Below are positions 8,201 through 17,172 of a DNA stretch of 64,000 nucleotides, in pieces (positions within the stretch are counted from its first letter, which is position 1; every line of letters begins with the position of its first letter). This DNA comes from Rhodococcoides trifolii (GTDB lineage: Bacteria > Actinomycetota > Actinomycetes > Mycobacteriales > Mycobacteriaceae), in contig NZ_BMCU01000002.1 in the NCBI RefSeq assembly GCF_014635345.1, forward strand, positions 1 through 64,000, written 5' to 3'. The translations under genes and the position numbers were made by a program. The notes under the pieces were generated by a model. That model saw only the letters and a list, made by a program, of their open reading frames with translations, did no database searches and had not been told where the DNA came from.

Positions 8201-9880
8201 TCACCATTCCTCGATATCGCTGAAGACCGGCGTTGCGGTGCCGCCGTCCGCTCGAGGCTCCACCGGCGGGTAGATCGCCGGGATCGGCGCAGACGCGGCG
8301 CCGGTGAGATGCATGCGGCGGGCACGGTTGCGCCGGGCTTTGCGGGTGGCTTTCTGCGAGCGGTCGGTGACCTCGCGCATCTGCTCGATCATCGAAAACA
8401 GTGCGCCCTCATCGACGTTCGACCGACCTTGTTCGCGGAGACGGGTGATAGCAGCTCTGTGCTCCCACAGTGTCACCGCGGGATGTGACATCGTCCGGTA
8501 CGGCACCTCGACATAGCCGGCACCGTCTGGTTCGAGGACCCAGATTCTGCTCAAATCGCGTGGGTCACGTCGTATCACGAACCGCCCCAGATCCTCTCGC
8601 CGCGCAACCCACGGTTTGAGCGCGTTCGAGAAGTAGTGCACGTGATCGAGAACGAAGCCCGTACGCGTCAGACGTCGCCGGATGACGGGAAGAAAGTCCA
8701 CCAGGAACGCGGTTTCGCCGAGCACCACACGAGGGGCATGACCAACTGCGGCGACCCCGCCGGCCCACACCGCGGCCGGAGTGTTCCCGATCCCTGCGTG
8801 AACACTCGCGTGATACGAGGCTATGGCCAGGACCAGCCAGCGTTCCAACTCACGCAATGTCAACGCCGCATGCTTGTCCGAGTCGTAGCTTCCTCGGTCC
8901 GCTGGGTTCGAGAAGGTGGTCCCAGGCAGCTCGTGCACCGCCGTCATCGCCGTCCCGATGATGCGTTCGACGATCCCGCCGTAGTGCGGTCGGCCCGGAG
9001 GACGGTATTCGAGGGTGATGGCGTGCTGGGCGCATCCGCGGCGCAGCGCTTCGCTTTTGAACTCGGAGGCGTTGTCGAGATACAACTGCTTCGGCTTCCC
9101 TGCCATCGGCCACTGCACCTGCTCAGCGAGCTCGCATGCCTCCAGCCATGTCTGCTTCTCGCAGCACACGCGGCCCAGGCACAACCCGACCGATATCGAC
9201 GACGGCGGCTCCAAAGTGACGACGAACCCGAGTACGGAACGGCTGAAGACATCAATGGCGATCGTCAGGTAGGGGCGACCGATCGGTTGCCGCTCGTACT
9301 CGTCGACGATCATCACATCGACGACGGTGTGGTCGATCTGGACCTGATCGAGAATCCCCGCAACTGTCGGTGGACTGTCGCCGGCGGACTGACGCGGGCG
9401 GGCGGCATCGGGTCCTCCGCGGGACCTGGCCACCGATGCCGGATGGAGGGCGGCGATTCGTGCGGTGACGGTGTTTCTGGCCGGCACTGGCAGACCCGCG
9501 CGGTGACACGCCAGCGCGATACGTCGATGCAGCGCAGCGACACTCAACTTCTGGCGATGAAGAAAATATCGGGTGAGATGGTCGCCGATCAATTCCTCAA
9601 CCTCAGCCGCTACTCGGCTGCGGCCACGCCCACCCGACGAGACCTTCGTCAGAAGATCGGTGACTGTCCCCGTCCCGTTCCTGAGCCTGCCGATCAACGT
9701 GTAGACCCGCCGCCTGGATAGTCCCAAGCGCTGCGCTGCAGCGTCGACCGCTTCCGAACGCACCGGATGCATCTCCAGCAAGGGAGCCAGGACACCGAAA
9801 CGGGCCTCGGCCTGGGACCACCGCTCCCCCGACGCTGTCAGCACACCGGTCTCCACGATGGCGAGCTTGTCGGGGTCCAT
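8201..9880 (-). CDS. tniA: TniA DDE transposase
   Basis: A 559-aa integrase-type transposase of the Mu/TnsB/TniA group. HTH-like N-terminal segments (DAAAQRLGLSRRRVYTLIGR) precede an rve core whose catalytic triad is visible: Asp in DQVQIDHTVVDVMIVD, Asp in LYLDNASEF, and Glu in GGIVERIIG. A Mu-C-like beta domain and a basic tail (RKARRNRARRMHL) follow. ATG 9880 is chosen because GGGGAGG sits 6 bases before it; GTG 9883 is the alternative. The transposon end with TniA-type repeats begins about 40 bases upstream, as is usual for this family. Confidence 0.93.
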   Translation of the reverse strand: MDPDKLAIVETGVLTASGERWSQAEARFGVLAPLLEMHPVRSEAVDAAAQRLGLSRRRVYTLIGRLRNGTGTVTDLLTKVSSGGRGRSRVAAEVEELIGDHLTRYFLHRQKLSVAALHRRIALACHRAGLPVPARNTVTARIAALHPASVARSRGGPDAARPRQSAGDSPPTVAGILDQVQIDHTVVDVMIVDEYERQPIGRPYLTIAIDVFSRSVLGFVVTLEPPSSISVGLCLGRVCCEKQTWLEACELAEQVQWPMAGKPKQLYLDNASEFKSEALRRGCAQHAITLEYRPPGRPHYGGIVERIIGTAMTAVHELPGTTFSNPADRGSYDSDKHAALTLRELERWLVLAIASYHASVHAGIGNTPAAVWAGGVAAVGHAPRVVLGETAFLVDFLPVIRRRLTRTGFVLDHVHYFSNALKPWVARREDLGRFVIRRDPRDLSRIWVLEPDGAGYVEVPYRTMSHPAVTLWEHRAAITRLREQGRSNVDEGALFSMIEQMREVTDRSQKATRKARRNRARRMHLTGAASAPIPAIYPPVEPRADGGTATPVFSDIEEW

Positions 9881-9918
9881 CACAAGCCTCCCCTATCACC
9901 GAGAGCCGAACGCGACCG

Positions 9919-10010
9919 TGCACCGCACTTCTGACATCAGAATGTCAGAAGACACGTGCACTCACCCTCGAAACGCCTGCAAAGAGTGCAGCCGTCTTCT
10001 GAAACTGACA
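9919..10010. repeat. Tn402-type terminus with three TniA-site-like repeats
   Basis: Three copies of TCAGAAG-N5-TGCAC occur. One is in the terminal repeat (minus strand, 10002-9986), one on the plus strand (about 9945-9961), and one on the minus strand (about 9935-9919). The last two face away from each other and form a perfect 10-bp inverted repeat around CAGA (9928-9951). The terminal 25 bp is 9986-10010, ending ...CTGACA on the plus strand. Tn402 ends carry 25-bp TIRs plus 19-bp GTCAGAAG-type repeats bound by TniA. The palindrome may also act on the tniA promoter. Confidence 0.8.
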
Positions 10011-10957
10011 GCGCCAGCAAGGAGCGCCGCGGACGCTAGCCACACGGTAGGCATGGTGAGGCCCAGCGCAAGCATGGGCAGGGTAAACAGTGCGGCGCCG
10101 GCCTGCCCCCACCGCAACGGATACCTGGGGGAGAAGCGATAGAGGACAAGTCCCATGGCGAGAAGGCCGATTGCTCTGGTGCTGAGTACAATTCCCCATC
10201 CGGCGCTGCCTATGGTCTGATTGGCGATGCTAGGTCTCAGTACCAGCCAAACGCCGCCCAGGATGAAGTTGCAGCCCGCGAACGTCGCGACCACCACCAC
10301 GACCCACGATCGAGTTCGGAACTCGATCCATCCTTCCCTCACATTCCGAACCAGGCCGGACTGTCCAGACCGGGTCACGGTTTGTGTTGCCAGCCGTAGT
10401 TGGGCCATGCATAGGGCAGCGATCGAGAAGCTCATTGCGTCGATGGCAATGGCCCAGCCCCCGCCGATAGTGGCGACCACTACGCCGGCGATGGTGGGCC
10501 CGAGCACCTTGGTCGCGTTGCGCGAGGTCGATAGAATGGAGTTCGCGCGATGCAGGGATTCGTGGTCGACGAGTTGCGGCAGGATCCCGCGCAGCGCAGG
10601 CATGGTGAACGCTACGGACATGCCGTTCACGGTCTCGAGCGCGATGATGACGCCGAGCTGGTAATGCCCGCCCAGCAATAGAGCGGCAACCATCCCTTGG
10701 CTGGCGGCTGCGCAAAGGTTGGAGATCATAAGTACTTTTCCGCGCGAGAAGCGGTCCGAGGCTGCGCCGCCGATCAGGAGAAAGAAAAGCATTGTAACGC
10801 TCTGCGCCGCGAGCACGAGAGCGAGATCGCTACTGCGGTCCGACGCTTCGAGCACACTGAATGCAAGTGCCACCGGTGTCATCGATCCACCGGTCAGAGA
10901 CACCAATTGACCAACAGACAACCACCGGAAACCGATGTGCTGCCATGGATTTCGCAC
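10011..10957 (-). pseudogene. MFS exporter truncated by the transposon end
   Basis: From GTG 10957 the frame encodes RNPWQHIGFRWLSVGQLVSL and about nine membrane helices, including the loop GGAASDRFSRGKVLMISN typical of the EntS-like MFS drug/siderophore exporter group. After LLAGAVS the frame runs into the transposon terminus and stops at 9962 with an unrelated tail. Roughly a quarter of the expected 400-420 aa is missing, and I found no C-terminal fragment elsewhere in the window. The gene is therefore probably inactive. Codon use is less GC-rich than its neighbours. The 237-base stretch upstream (10958-11194) shows no gene. Confidence 0.8.
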
Positions 10958-11194
10958 CGCGGACCCGCGCGGCGGGGAGCAGGGTCGGAAGGGCTACCGC
11001 TTATATCCACCGACCAAATCTACGGGCTAAGCACGCAACACGCGCCTTGGCCGTGTCTTGCGACCTTCTTGTTGTCCGCATGGCGCCCAGCCCGCGATGT
11101 AGACGCGTCCAGGCGACGGAAATAAACTCGTGCGTTGACTTGGGCAAGCAAATGAAGCTGAAAACTCCGATGCCTAGCGTCACGTTTTTCAGGT

Positions 11195-14071
11195 TTACCT
11201 TACGAGTTCGATCTCGTCGTCGTCGTATCCGAGCAGGTTGGCGACCGTCGACGCACTGGGTCCCCCGAATATCTCATCACCGAACGGGTTGTCGAAGACG
11301 CTGCCGTACAGGTCGTCGAGCCCACTCGGCTCGACTGTAGGTGCGAGGAAACGAACCTGGACGTCGGACGGGTCGCCGATGGGTTGGGTGTAGGCGACGA
11401 GCGACGAAGATTCGGTCGGTCCGAGGTGAACGGCGACGCGCAATCCATGTTGTGGCCTGTGTCCCCGCATGCCGCCGATCGTGAGCTGTTCCGACAGCGC
11501 GCGGGCGAGCGCCGCCGTGTCGGCGTGGGCGGAGCGAAGAGCTTGGGTGAGTGCGCCGGCGCGGGCTTTGATCCGATAGCGCGGTTGGTGCTTGTTGAAG
11601 TCACGCGCTTGCTGCCAGAAGGAGGCCATGAGGCTGATGACAGGGTCGTCGATCAGTCCCTCGGGTTGTGTACGTCCGGTGAACAGATGAGTGCTTTCAC
11701 CTCGCCGCAGGTTCAGGTGATGTTCGAGACGCGCGAACGTGAAGGGTTTGTCGTCCTGCAACAGCTCCATCTGCTCGAACGTCAGATCGAGGACCCTCGT
11801 GGTACCTCTCAATTCCACGAAGAGGTAGGTGTCGTCGGGCGCACGCCCCACTGCGTAGCCTCTGGGTTCCCTGAGCGCGTAGATCTCCTGCTCGACGTCG
11901 GTGAGTCGGCTTCGAAGTACTTCGGCCAACGTCCGTTGCCGGAACGCATACTCGTGAATCGGCAACGGGGGAGCCGGGTTCCGCATCCACCATGTCCCCC
12001 TTCCATCCGCCTCGATCGGGCGCCCGGAGGCAAGATAGGCGGCCTGAAACAATTTTTGAGAGGGGATCGTCGAGATCTGATCTTCGAACGCTCGGGTCGT
12101 CTTGACGCGTCGCCCGTATGACATTTCGTCGACAGCGGCAGCCGACTTCTTGGCCGCTCTGCGATAGTCGGTTCGGTTGAAGATCGCGGCCATGCTGATC
12201 GGTTGTCCGCCGTAATCGACGGTGACCGCCAGCATCGGGCATACGGACCCGTCACGCAGATCGAACCTGTAGAAGAGTTCTTTGTCCACGCGTCTGACGA
12301 GGTCGATCACGTCCGTTCGACCGGGATCAGACAGAACGCGCGAGGACTCCAGCCGTAGGGCCTCGTACTGCTCGTGAACTACCCGTCTGGTTATCTGGGC
12401 GATCACCGATTTGCCCAGGACGTCGCTGACTCGGCCCCGCAGCACGATCTGAAGTTCGTCGGTTTCGTCTTCGACCAGCGTGCAACTGATGTTCGGGTCG
12501 GCGTTTGCACTGCCTGTCTCCGGCACTTCGCGGATGAACCCCTGATCGAGCAGAGATGGCAGTGCATCGAGCGCCGCTAGGCGGTCCGCGCCGAATGTGT
12601 TGTGCGCGTATATGAGCGCGGTTTCCGGAGGAGTCCAATGGGCCCCGTCGAGAGGATCGGTGATTTCGAGTTCGATCACCGAAGCCAGCACAGCCAGCTG
12701 CGCCTGCGTGAGCTGTAGCAGCCGCAGAAGGATGGGCTGGGTTTGTTGACTGTGGAGCGCGTAACGAGCTGCGTGAGCAATTGTCACCATCAGACCGGTC
12801 GAAGACGCCACGCTCTGCCGGTACTGATCGATCAGAGCCGTATACGCCGGTTGGCCGATCTCGTAACGCTCTTCCTCGCCCAGCATCCGGTTCCACAAGT
12901 GCGAGCGCCGCGCCTCGTGAAACCACAGCTGACCGTTGCGGTCGACGGTGAGGATGTTCTCCCTCTCGAGCGAGTTACGCAGCACTCCCCATTGGGTTGC
13001 CGTGAGGTCGAGGTAGGAAGCAAGAGTTGCCTCGGACGGTGGCAGCTCGAAGATGGACAGCTGCCGCGCCGCGACCTGGGCGTCGACGGGTAGGCGGGCC
13101 AACGCGTCTTCGAGTGTTCTCACAAACGCTGTTGGAGGCGTGTAGTCGTCGATCGAACCACCACTGCGGAGTTGACCGATAAGTCCTTCGACGATGATCG
13201 GGAATCCGTTGCTCAGGAACATGACTCGATCAGCGTGCGCAGGGTCGATTCGCGCAGCCCTGAGCATGTCGATGATTTCGTTTCGATCGAGCCCGCCCAC
13301 AACGAGGCGGCCGGCGTTGGTGTCGAGTATCTGAGTCAGAATGTGTCCACGCTCGGCACTCGACCACGCAATCACGAACCGTGCGCGTTTGGGGGGATCG
13401 TCGGCAAGTGTCAGCAGAGCTCGCTGGTCGTCGTCGGTGAGATGCTGGCATTCGTCGATGGCAAGAACGAGGTCTCGCTTGAGTACCGACGCGACTTCGT
13501 CGCACAGTCGGATCAACATCCTGACGACGTTGCTATCGCTGCGGGACTGAAGGTCCCGCCGAAAATCGTCGGCTGGGTCCTCGCGCAGGCTCTTGAAGAA
13601 GGCCGCTATTCCTTCCCCTGCATGTTCCCCAAGCCGAGCTTTCACTTGTGACATCACTTCCGATACAACGGCTTTGGCCAAACTCTTGCCTACCGCCACC
13701 GCCATCTGTTTGCTCGCGTTGTCCAGGCGGTGTTGAATAGCCCGCCAGGTGCTGCGGTCAGCAGCCGAATCCGTGAGCGCTGCCACCAATCCATCCAAGA
13801 TCGCTACTTGTAGTGCACCGGTGTCGTGTGTGCATGTACTCGGACTCGGCGCGATCACGGACCCACTCTTGGAACTGCCAGCTTGGTGAGAGGCGAGCAG
13901 CGATGACTTGCCGGTCCCCGTGTCTCCTGTAACGACGATTACCGACTCCGTCATGATGAGAAGCTGGGTCAGTTCCTGCCGCATGTGAGAATTATCCACC
14001 AGAGGTACGACATCGAATGGATTCGCAAGGGGTCGAGGATCGGGTAGCGCGCTGGTTACAACGATCCACAT
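11195..14071 (-). CDS. large P-loop ATPase of unknown function
   Basis: A 958-aa protein. Walker A is VVTGDTGTGKSS (residues 46-57) and Walker B is LVLAIDECQHL (about 201-211), followed by an arginine-rich sensor stretch (ARFVIAWSSAERG) and a winged-helix-like region. The C-terminal two thirds match nothing I recognise; the last residues are acidic (GYDDDEIELVR). The layout (AAA/STAND-like NTPase plus a long sensor-like C-terminus, in mobile DNA) resembles defence or regulatory NTPases, but no effector domain is visible, so no function is claimed. ATG 14071 lies 61 bases from the divergent recombinase-like gene, so they share a control region. Base composition is less GC-rich than the following gene. 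Confidence 0.75.
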   Translation of the reverse strand: MWIVVTSALPDPRPLANPFDVVPLVDNSHMRQELTQLLIMTESVIVVTGDTGTGKSSLLASHQAGSSKSGSVIAPSPSTCTHDTGALQVAILDGLVAALTDSAADRSTWRAIQHRLDNASKQMAVAVGKSLAKAVVSEVMSQVKARLGEHAGEGIAAFFKSLREDPADDFRRDLQSRSDSNVVRMLIRLCDEVASVLKRDLVLAIDECQHLTDDDQRALLTLADDPPKRARFVIAWSSAERGHILTQILDTNAGRLVVGGLDRNEIIDMLRAARIDPAHADRVMFLSNGFPIIVEGLIGQLRSGGSIDDYTPPTAFVRTLEDALARLPVDAQVAARQLSIFELPPSEATLASYLDLTATQWGVLRNSLERENILTVDRNGQLWFHEARRSHLWNRMLGEEERYEIGQPAYTALIDQYRQSVASSTGLMVTIAHAARYALHSQQTQPILLRLLQLTQAQLAVLASVIELEITDPLDGAHWTPPETALIYAHNTFGADRLAALDALPSLLDQGFIREVPETGSANADPNISCTLVEDETDELQIVLRGRVSDVLGKSVIAQITRRVVHEQYEALRLESSRVLSDPGRTDVIDLVRRVDKELFYRFDLRDGSVCPMLAVTVDYGGQPISMAAIFNRTDYRRAAKKSAAAVDEMSYGRRVKTTRAFEDQISTIPSQKLFQAAYLASGRPIEADGRGTWWMRNPAPPLPIHEYAFRQRTLAEVLRSRLTDVEQEIYALREPRGYAVGRAPDDTYLFVELRGTTRVLDLTFEQMELLQDDKPFTFARLEHHLNLRRGESTHLFTGRTQPEGLIDDPVISLMASFWQQARDFNKHQPRYRIKARAGALTQALRSAHADTAALARALSEQLTIGGMRGHRPQHGLRVAVHLGPTESSSLVAYTQPIGDPSDVQVRFLAPTVEPSGLDDLYGSVFDNPFGDEIFGGPSASTVANLLGYDDDEIELVR

Positions 14072-14132
14072 GATCGGCGGACCGCATCTTTGCGCTGGCG
14101 CCGGCGTCCGGACTGTCGCGTTGCGGGATGTC

Positions 14133-15182
14133 ATGTCGGTGGCGGCCGGTAGCGTCCGAGCCGTGTCGCGCAGTGGAGCAGCCTCGCAGGCTGCGTATCG
14201 CTACGAGTTGGCGTTGTTCGTCGATTGGTGCGCGGCGGCGGAGGTGTCTGCGTTGCCGGCGTCGTCGGTGACGTTGGCGGAGTTCTTGGGTGAGAATCCG
14301 GGATCGGATGCAGCACAGCGCCGCCGAGTCGCCGCGATCGACCGTCGGCACCGCGATGCGGGCTGTGTTGCGCCGGGGTCGGTGACGTCGATGCGGGTGG
14401 CGCTGGATCGGGCCCGCGCGGACCGTGTCGCACGCCGTGCTGCGCAGGACTGGTTGTTGGCGTCTGCGTTGCCGTGGTCGGGGTCTCATGCTGCGTTGTT
14501 CGGTCGCCGTGATGCGGTGTTGTTGCTCCTCGCCGGTGCGGGTCTGTCCTACACCGCGATCGCGGGCCTGGACCGCTCCGAGGTCGCCGCGGACGGCGGT
14601 GATCTGTGGGTGGGCGGTGCGCACCGGGTCCGCGTCGCCGCGGAGGGTTTCCCGGATGGGTCGTCTCCGGCGGACATCTGGGCCCGGTGGACGCAGGTGC
14701 TGGCGTTCTCCGACCGCTACCCCTCGACAATGGTGCTCCTGAAACGATTGCGGGACAACAGCTTTCCGGACATGAGTGGGTTGGAGGTGCGTCCGGGTCC
14801 GGTGGCGGTGCCGATCGATCGGTGGGGGCATTTGCCGTTTCTGCCGGTGTCGATGACGGCGGCGGCGATCGCGGGGGTGGTGGCGGCGCACCGTACGGGC
14901 ACTGTCCCGTCGCACATCGCCGCACCTGCTGGCCGTACCCGCGGCGCCGACAACCGCGAACGCCAGGACGACCTGATCCTGACAGATGCTGTGGTCGAGC
15001 AGGATTCGGTGGTGTTGGATCCGGGGTATTACCGCCGGGGTGTGGCTGACCGCCGGCGCTCGCACGCGGTGTTGGCGGATGTGGGTGGGTTGGCGGACGA
15101 GGTGGACGAGCGGATCGAGGCGTTGTTGCAGCGGACGCTGGATCTGCTCGGGGGCGCTGTGGAGTCGCCGGATCCGCCCTGA
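14133..15182 (+). CDS. second tyrosine recombinase-like protein without catalytic residues
   Basis: A 349-aa paralogue of the protein at 3230-4324. Shared features are the RRRVAAIDRRHRDAG block, RRDAVLLLLAGAGLSYTAIA (catalytic Arg replaced by Ser), IDRWGHLPF, and the C-terminal VLDPGYYRRG, HAVLADVGG and DERIEALLQRTLDLL. No HxxR or nucleophile Tyr is found. ATG 14133 starts the conserved part; an in-frame ATG lies at 14070. Very high GC here contrasts with the adjacent ATPase gene. It has no active partner beside it, which suggests a remnant of a second element or an independent DNA-binding role. Confidence 0.65.
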   Translation: MSVAAGSVRAVSRSGAASQAAYRYELALFVDWCAAAEVSALPASSVTLAEFLGENPGSDAAQRRRVAAIDRRHRDAGCVAPGSVTSMRVALDRARADRVARRAAQDWLLASALPWSGSHAALFGRRDAVLLLLAGAGLSYTAIAGLDRSEVAADGGDLWVGGAHRVRVAAEGFPDGSSPADIWARWTQVLAFSDRYPSTMVLLKRLRDNSFPDMSGLEVRPGPVAVPIDRWGHLPFLPVSMTAAAIAGVVAAHRTGTVPSHIAAPAGRTRGADNRERQDDLILTDAVVEQDSVVLDPGYYRRGVADRRRSHAVLADVGGLADEVDERIEALLQRTLDLLGGAVESPDPP

Positions 15183-15267
15183 GCAGCCGCTCCCACAGGT
15201 TATCGAACATCCCTGCAGCGCAGTCGGTGTCGGCCGGGGTCGCCGCGCGTACTCGGGTGACGTGGGG

Positions 15268-16944
15268 TCAGGTGAGGATGCGGGCGCCGAGGAGGTGTCC
15301 GAGGAGGGCGATGGCGGTGGCGGTGGTTTCGACTCCGGTGTCGGGGGTGTGGTGGTCGGGCGGTCCGGTGGCCATGAGCGAGGTCCAGTACCGCTCCTCG
15401 TCGCCGAACAAAGCCGAGGCGTCGTCGGGGACCGTAGGGATCGAATCGTGGTGCGGGGCGGCGGTATCGGGCGGTGGGGGCGCGAAACGCTGTTCGAGCC
15501 ATGCCCGCCAGAGGAGGCGTTCGGCGCGGTGGCGGGTGATGCGGTCGCGGCGGATGCGGGCGATGCCGGCGTTGACGGCGATGTCGTCGAGGGTGCGGGG
15601 TCCGGCGGCGTAGGTGCCGGGGCGGGGTGAGGTGACGAGGCCGGCGACGGTCAGGTCGGCGAGGATGTCGTAGCCGCTGGAGGTGCCGATGCGGGCGGCG
15701 GCGAAGAGGTTCGCGGCGGTGCACCCGGTGCGGACCGCGGTGTCGTGGTGGGGGTTGGGCGGTGGGTGCCGCAGCGCCGCGTCGTTCTGACGCGCGGCGA
15801 TCTCGTCGTAGAGGCGCCGGCACCGGAGCCCGAGTACGGACCAGGCGGGGTGGACGGCTTCGACGCGCGCCGCGGCGATCTGGGCGGTCGTGGGGGGCGC
15901 TGCGGTGGGGGTGGTGAGGGCGTAGCGGTCGGCGAGGTGGCCGGCGCCGCGGGTGACGAGCAGCAGCGGTGATCCTTCTCGTTCGCGGAGCATGCGCAGG
16001 ACAGCGAAGACGGTGGTTTCGGTCATGAGTCCGGCGGCGTGGGAGAGTCCGCGGCCGCCCATGGCTACCACGGGGACACCGTCGACGAGTTCTCCGGCGA
16101 CCCCTGATGCGTAGGCGAGTGCCTGCAGGACAGCAGCGACGGACCATCGGATCTTGGTGCCGGTGAATTCGTGATCGGCCCACACCAGCGAGTGAGCGAG
16201 CCAGCGTCGTCGAACGGGATCGTCGATGAAAGAACTGTGCCCCCCTGTGTGCTTGTTCTCGTGTGTGGGATGCCGGAATTCTTCTGCGGTGGCGGCGGCC
16301 CAGGTCAAGGCGCGGGTGACGTCCCGTGCGGCGGCGGTGTCGGGGTCTGCGTAGCGGGCGTATGCAGCCCGCACGCCCGACCATTCGGGGCTGGGAAGAG
16401 CGTCCAGGACGTCGGCGGTGCTGGCGCCGCGCATCACGGCGTGGGTGAGGACGGACTGGCGGGCTTCGGAGTGTGAGCGCCACCGGGTGGGGTCGAGGTG
16501 GCCGGTGGCGGCGTAGGCGGCGACGGCGGCGGGGATGGGGGAGCGTCGCTGGTGGACTGAACTGAGTCGTTCGTGCTCGCCTGTGCCGGTGGTGCGGTCG
16601 TCGTGATCGAGCGCTGCGGCCGCGGCGCGCACTGCCTCGGCGTGAGCCGCGCCTGGCTGCGTTGTGTTGTGTGGGGTTGTTCCGCCGCCGAGGGTGGCGA
16701 TCATGCGGGCGACCAGACCCGGTTCGGACCGAACGGTCAGCGCGTCGACGGCGTCGTCGAGGGTGCCGAGGAGGATGCGGTGTCCGCCTTCGCGGCAGGC
16801 GGATCCGGGTGCGGTGATGCACCCGGTGGCGGGGTTGAGCATGGGGGTGATGTCGAGGGTGGGCAGGTGGGCGGCGAGCAGGCGCATCAGCGGCGCGATG
16901 TGTTCGACGGCGAGCGCGGTACCTGTGGCGAGGGGGTCCAGCAC
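15268..16944 (-). CDS. primase-polymerase-like replication protein, 5'-truncated
   Basis: A 558-aa frame from GTG 16944. The N-terminal segment (LPTLDITPMLNPATGCITAP, GSACREGGHRILLG) resembles the C-terminal half of archaeo-eukaryotic primase domains in actinobacterial plasmid and ICE replication proteins. It is followed by PIPAAVAAYAATGHLDPTRW and a winged-helix-like stretch (TETTVFAVLRMLREREGS). Just upstream this frame is closed by TAG, while another frame reads GGRLLVAVDVRQ, a plausible remnant of the acidic motif I strand. The 5' part therefore looks deleted or frameshifted. The primase assignment is from pattern memory and only moderate. Confidence 0.45.
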   Translation of the reverse strand: MLDPLATGTALAVEHIAPLMRLLAAHLPTLDITPMLNPATGCITAPGSACREGGHRILLGTLDDAVDALTVRSEPGLVARMIATLGGGTTPHNTTQPGAAHAEAVRAAAAALDHDDRTTGTGEHERLSSVHQRRSPIPAAVAAYAATGHLDPTRWRSHSEARQSVLTHAVMRGASTADVLDALPSPEWSGVRAAYARYADPDTAAARDVTRALTWAAATAEEFRHPTHENKHTGGHSSFIDDPVRRRWLAHSLVWADHEFTGTKIRWSVAAVLQALAYASGVAGELVDGVPVVAMGGRGLSHAAGLMTETTVFAVLRMLREREGSPLLLVTRGAGHLADRYALTTPTAAPPTTAQIAAARVEAVHPAWSVLGLRCRRLYDEIAARQNDAALRHPPPNPHHDTAVRTGCTAANLFAAARIGTSSGYDILADLTVAGLVTSPRPGTYAAGPRTLDDIAVNAGIARIRRDRITRHRAERLLWRAWLEQRFAPPPPDTAAPHHDSIPTVPDDASALFGDEERYWTSLMATGPPDHHTPDTGVETTATAIALLGHLLGARILT

Positions 16945-17041
16945 GTGCCGGCTGCCGGACGTCTACCGCCACGAGCAACCGGCCGCCCTGTTGACTGCGT
17001 CGTGATTGGTCGGCGTAGCCGGCCTATTTTTCCCGAGGGAA

Positions 17042-17070
17042 CCCATAAGTGCCCATAAACATCCATAGAT
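17042..17070. repeat. short CCCATAA-type phased repeats
   Basis: CCCATAA, CCCATAA and TCCATAGA begin at about 17042, 17052 and 17061, roughly one helical turn apart, in an AT-richer gap (16979-17172) between the truncated primase-like gene and the conjugation module. Phased repeats beside a replication gene can be initiator or regulator sites, but three short copies are weak evidence. No other feature was seen in this gap. Confidence 0.25.
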
Positions 17071-17172
17071 GTCCAGAAAGACCTAGAAGCGGCGGGCGAC
17101 AGCAGCTTCAGCTATTGGGCACCTAAAAGTTCCCCCTAGGTTCAGCATCGCTAGAACGAGCGCGGTTGCCAG

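Larger units (their letters stand above)
3230..10010. mobile_element. Tn402/Tn5053-type transposon (one end resolved)
   Basis: The tniA-tniB-tniQ operon (6029-9880) plus a terminal repeat at 9986-10010 define this element. The outermost bases, read inward on the minus strand, are TGTCAGTTTCAGAAGACGG, close to the known Tn402 end TGTCGTTTTCAGAAGACGG. The end lies inside an MFS gene whose 3' part is missing. The other end was not found. The left limit given is the stop of the recombinase-like gene and is only the minimal guess if the two recombinases replace the usual TniR resolvase. I did not find a partner TIR or the expected copy of the flank GCGCC. Confidence 0.6.

Noticed and set aside
6029..10010. 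A CRISPR-associated (Cas-guided) transposon, because TniQ and a TnsB/TnsC-like pair are present
   Set aside because: No cas gene or repeat-spacer array is visible anywhere in the window, and the terminus is of classic Tn402 type.
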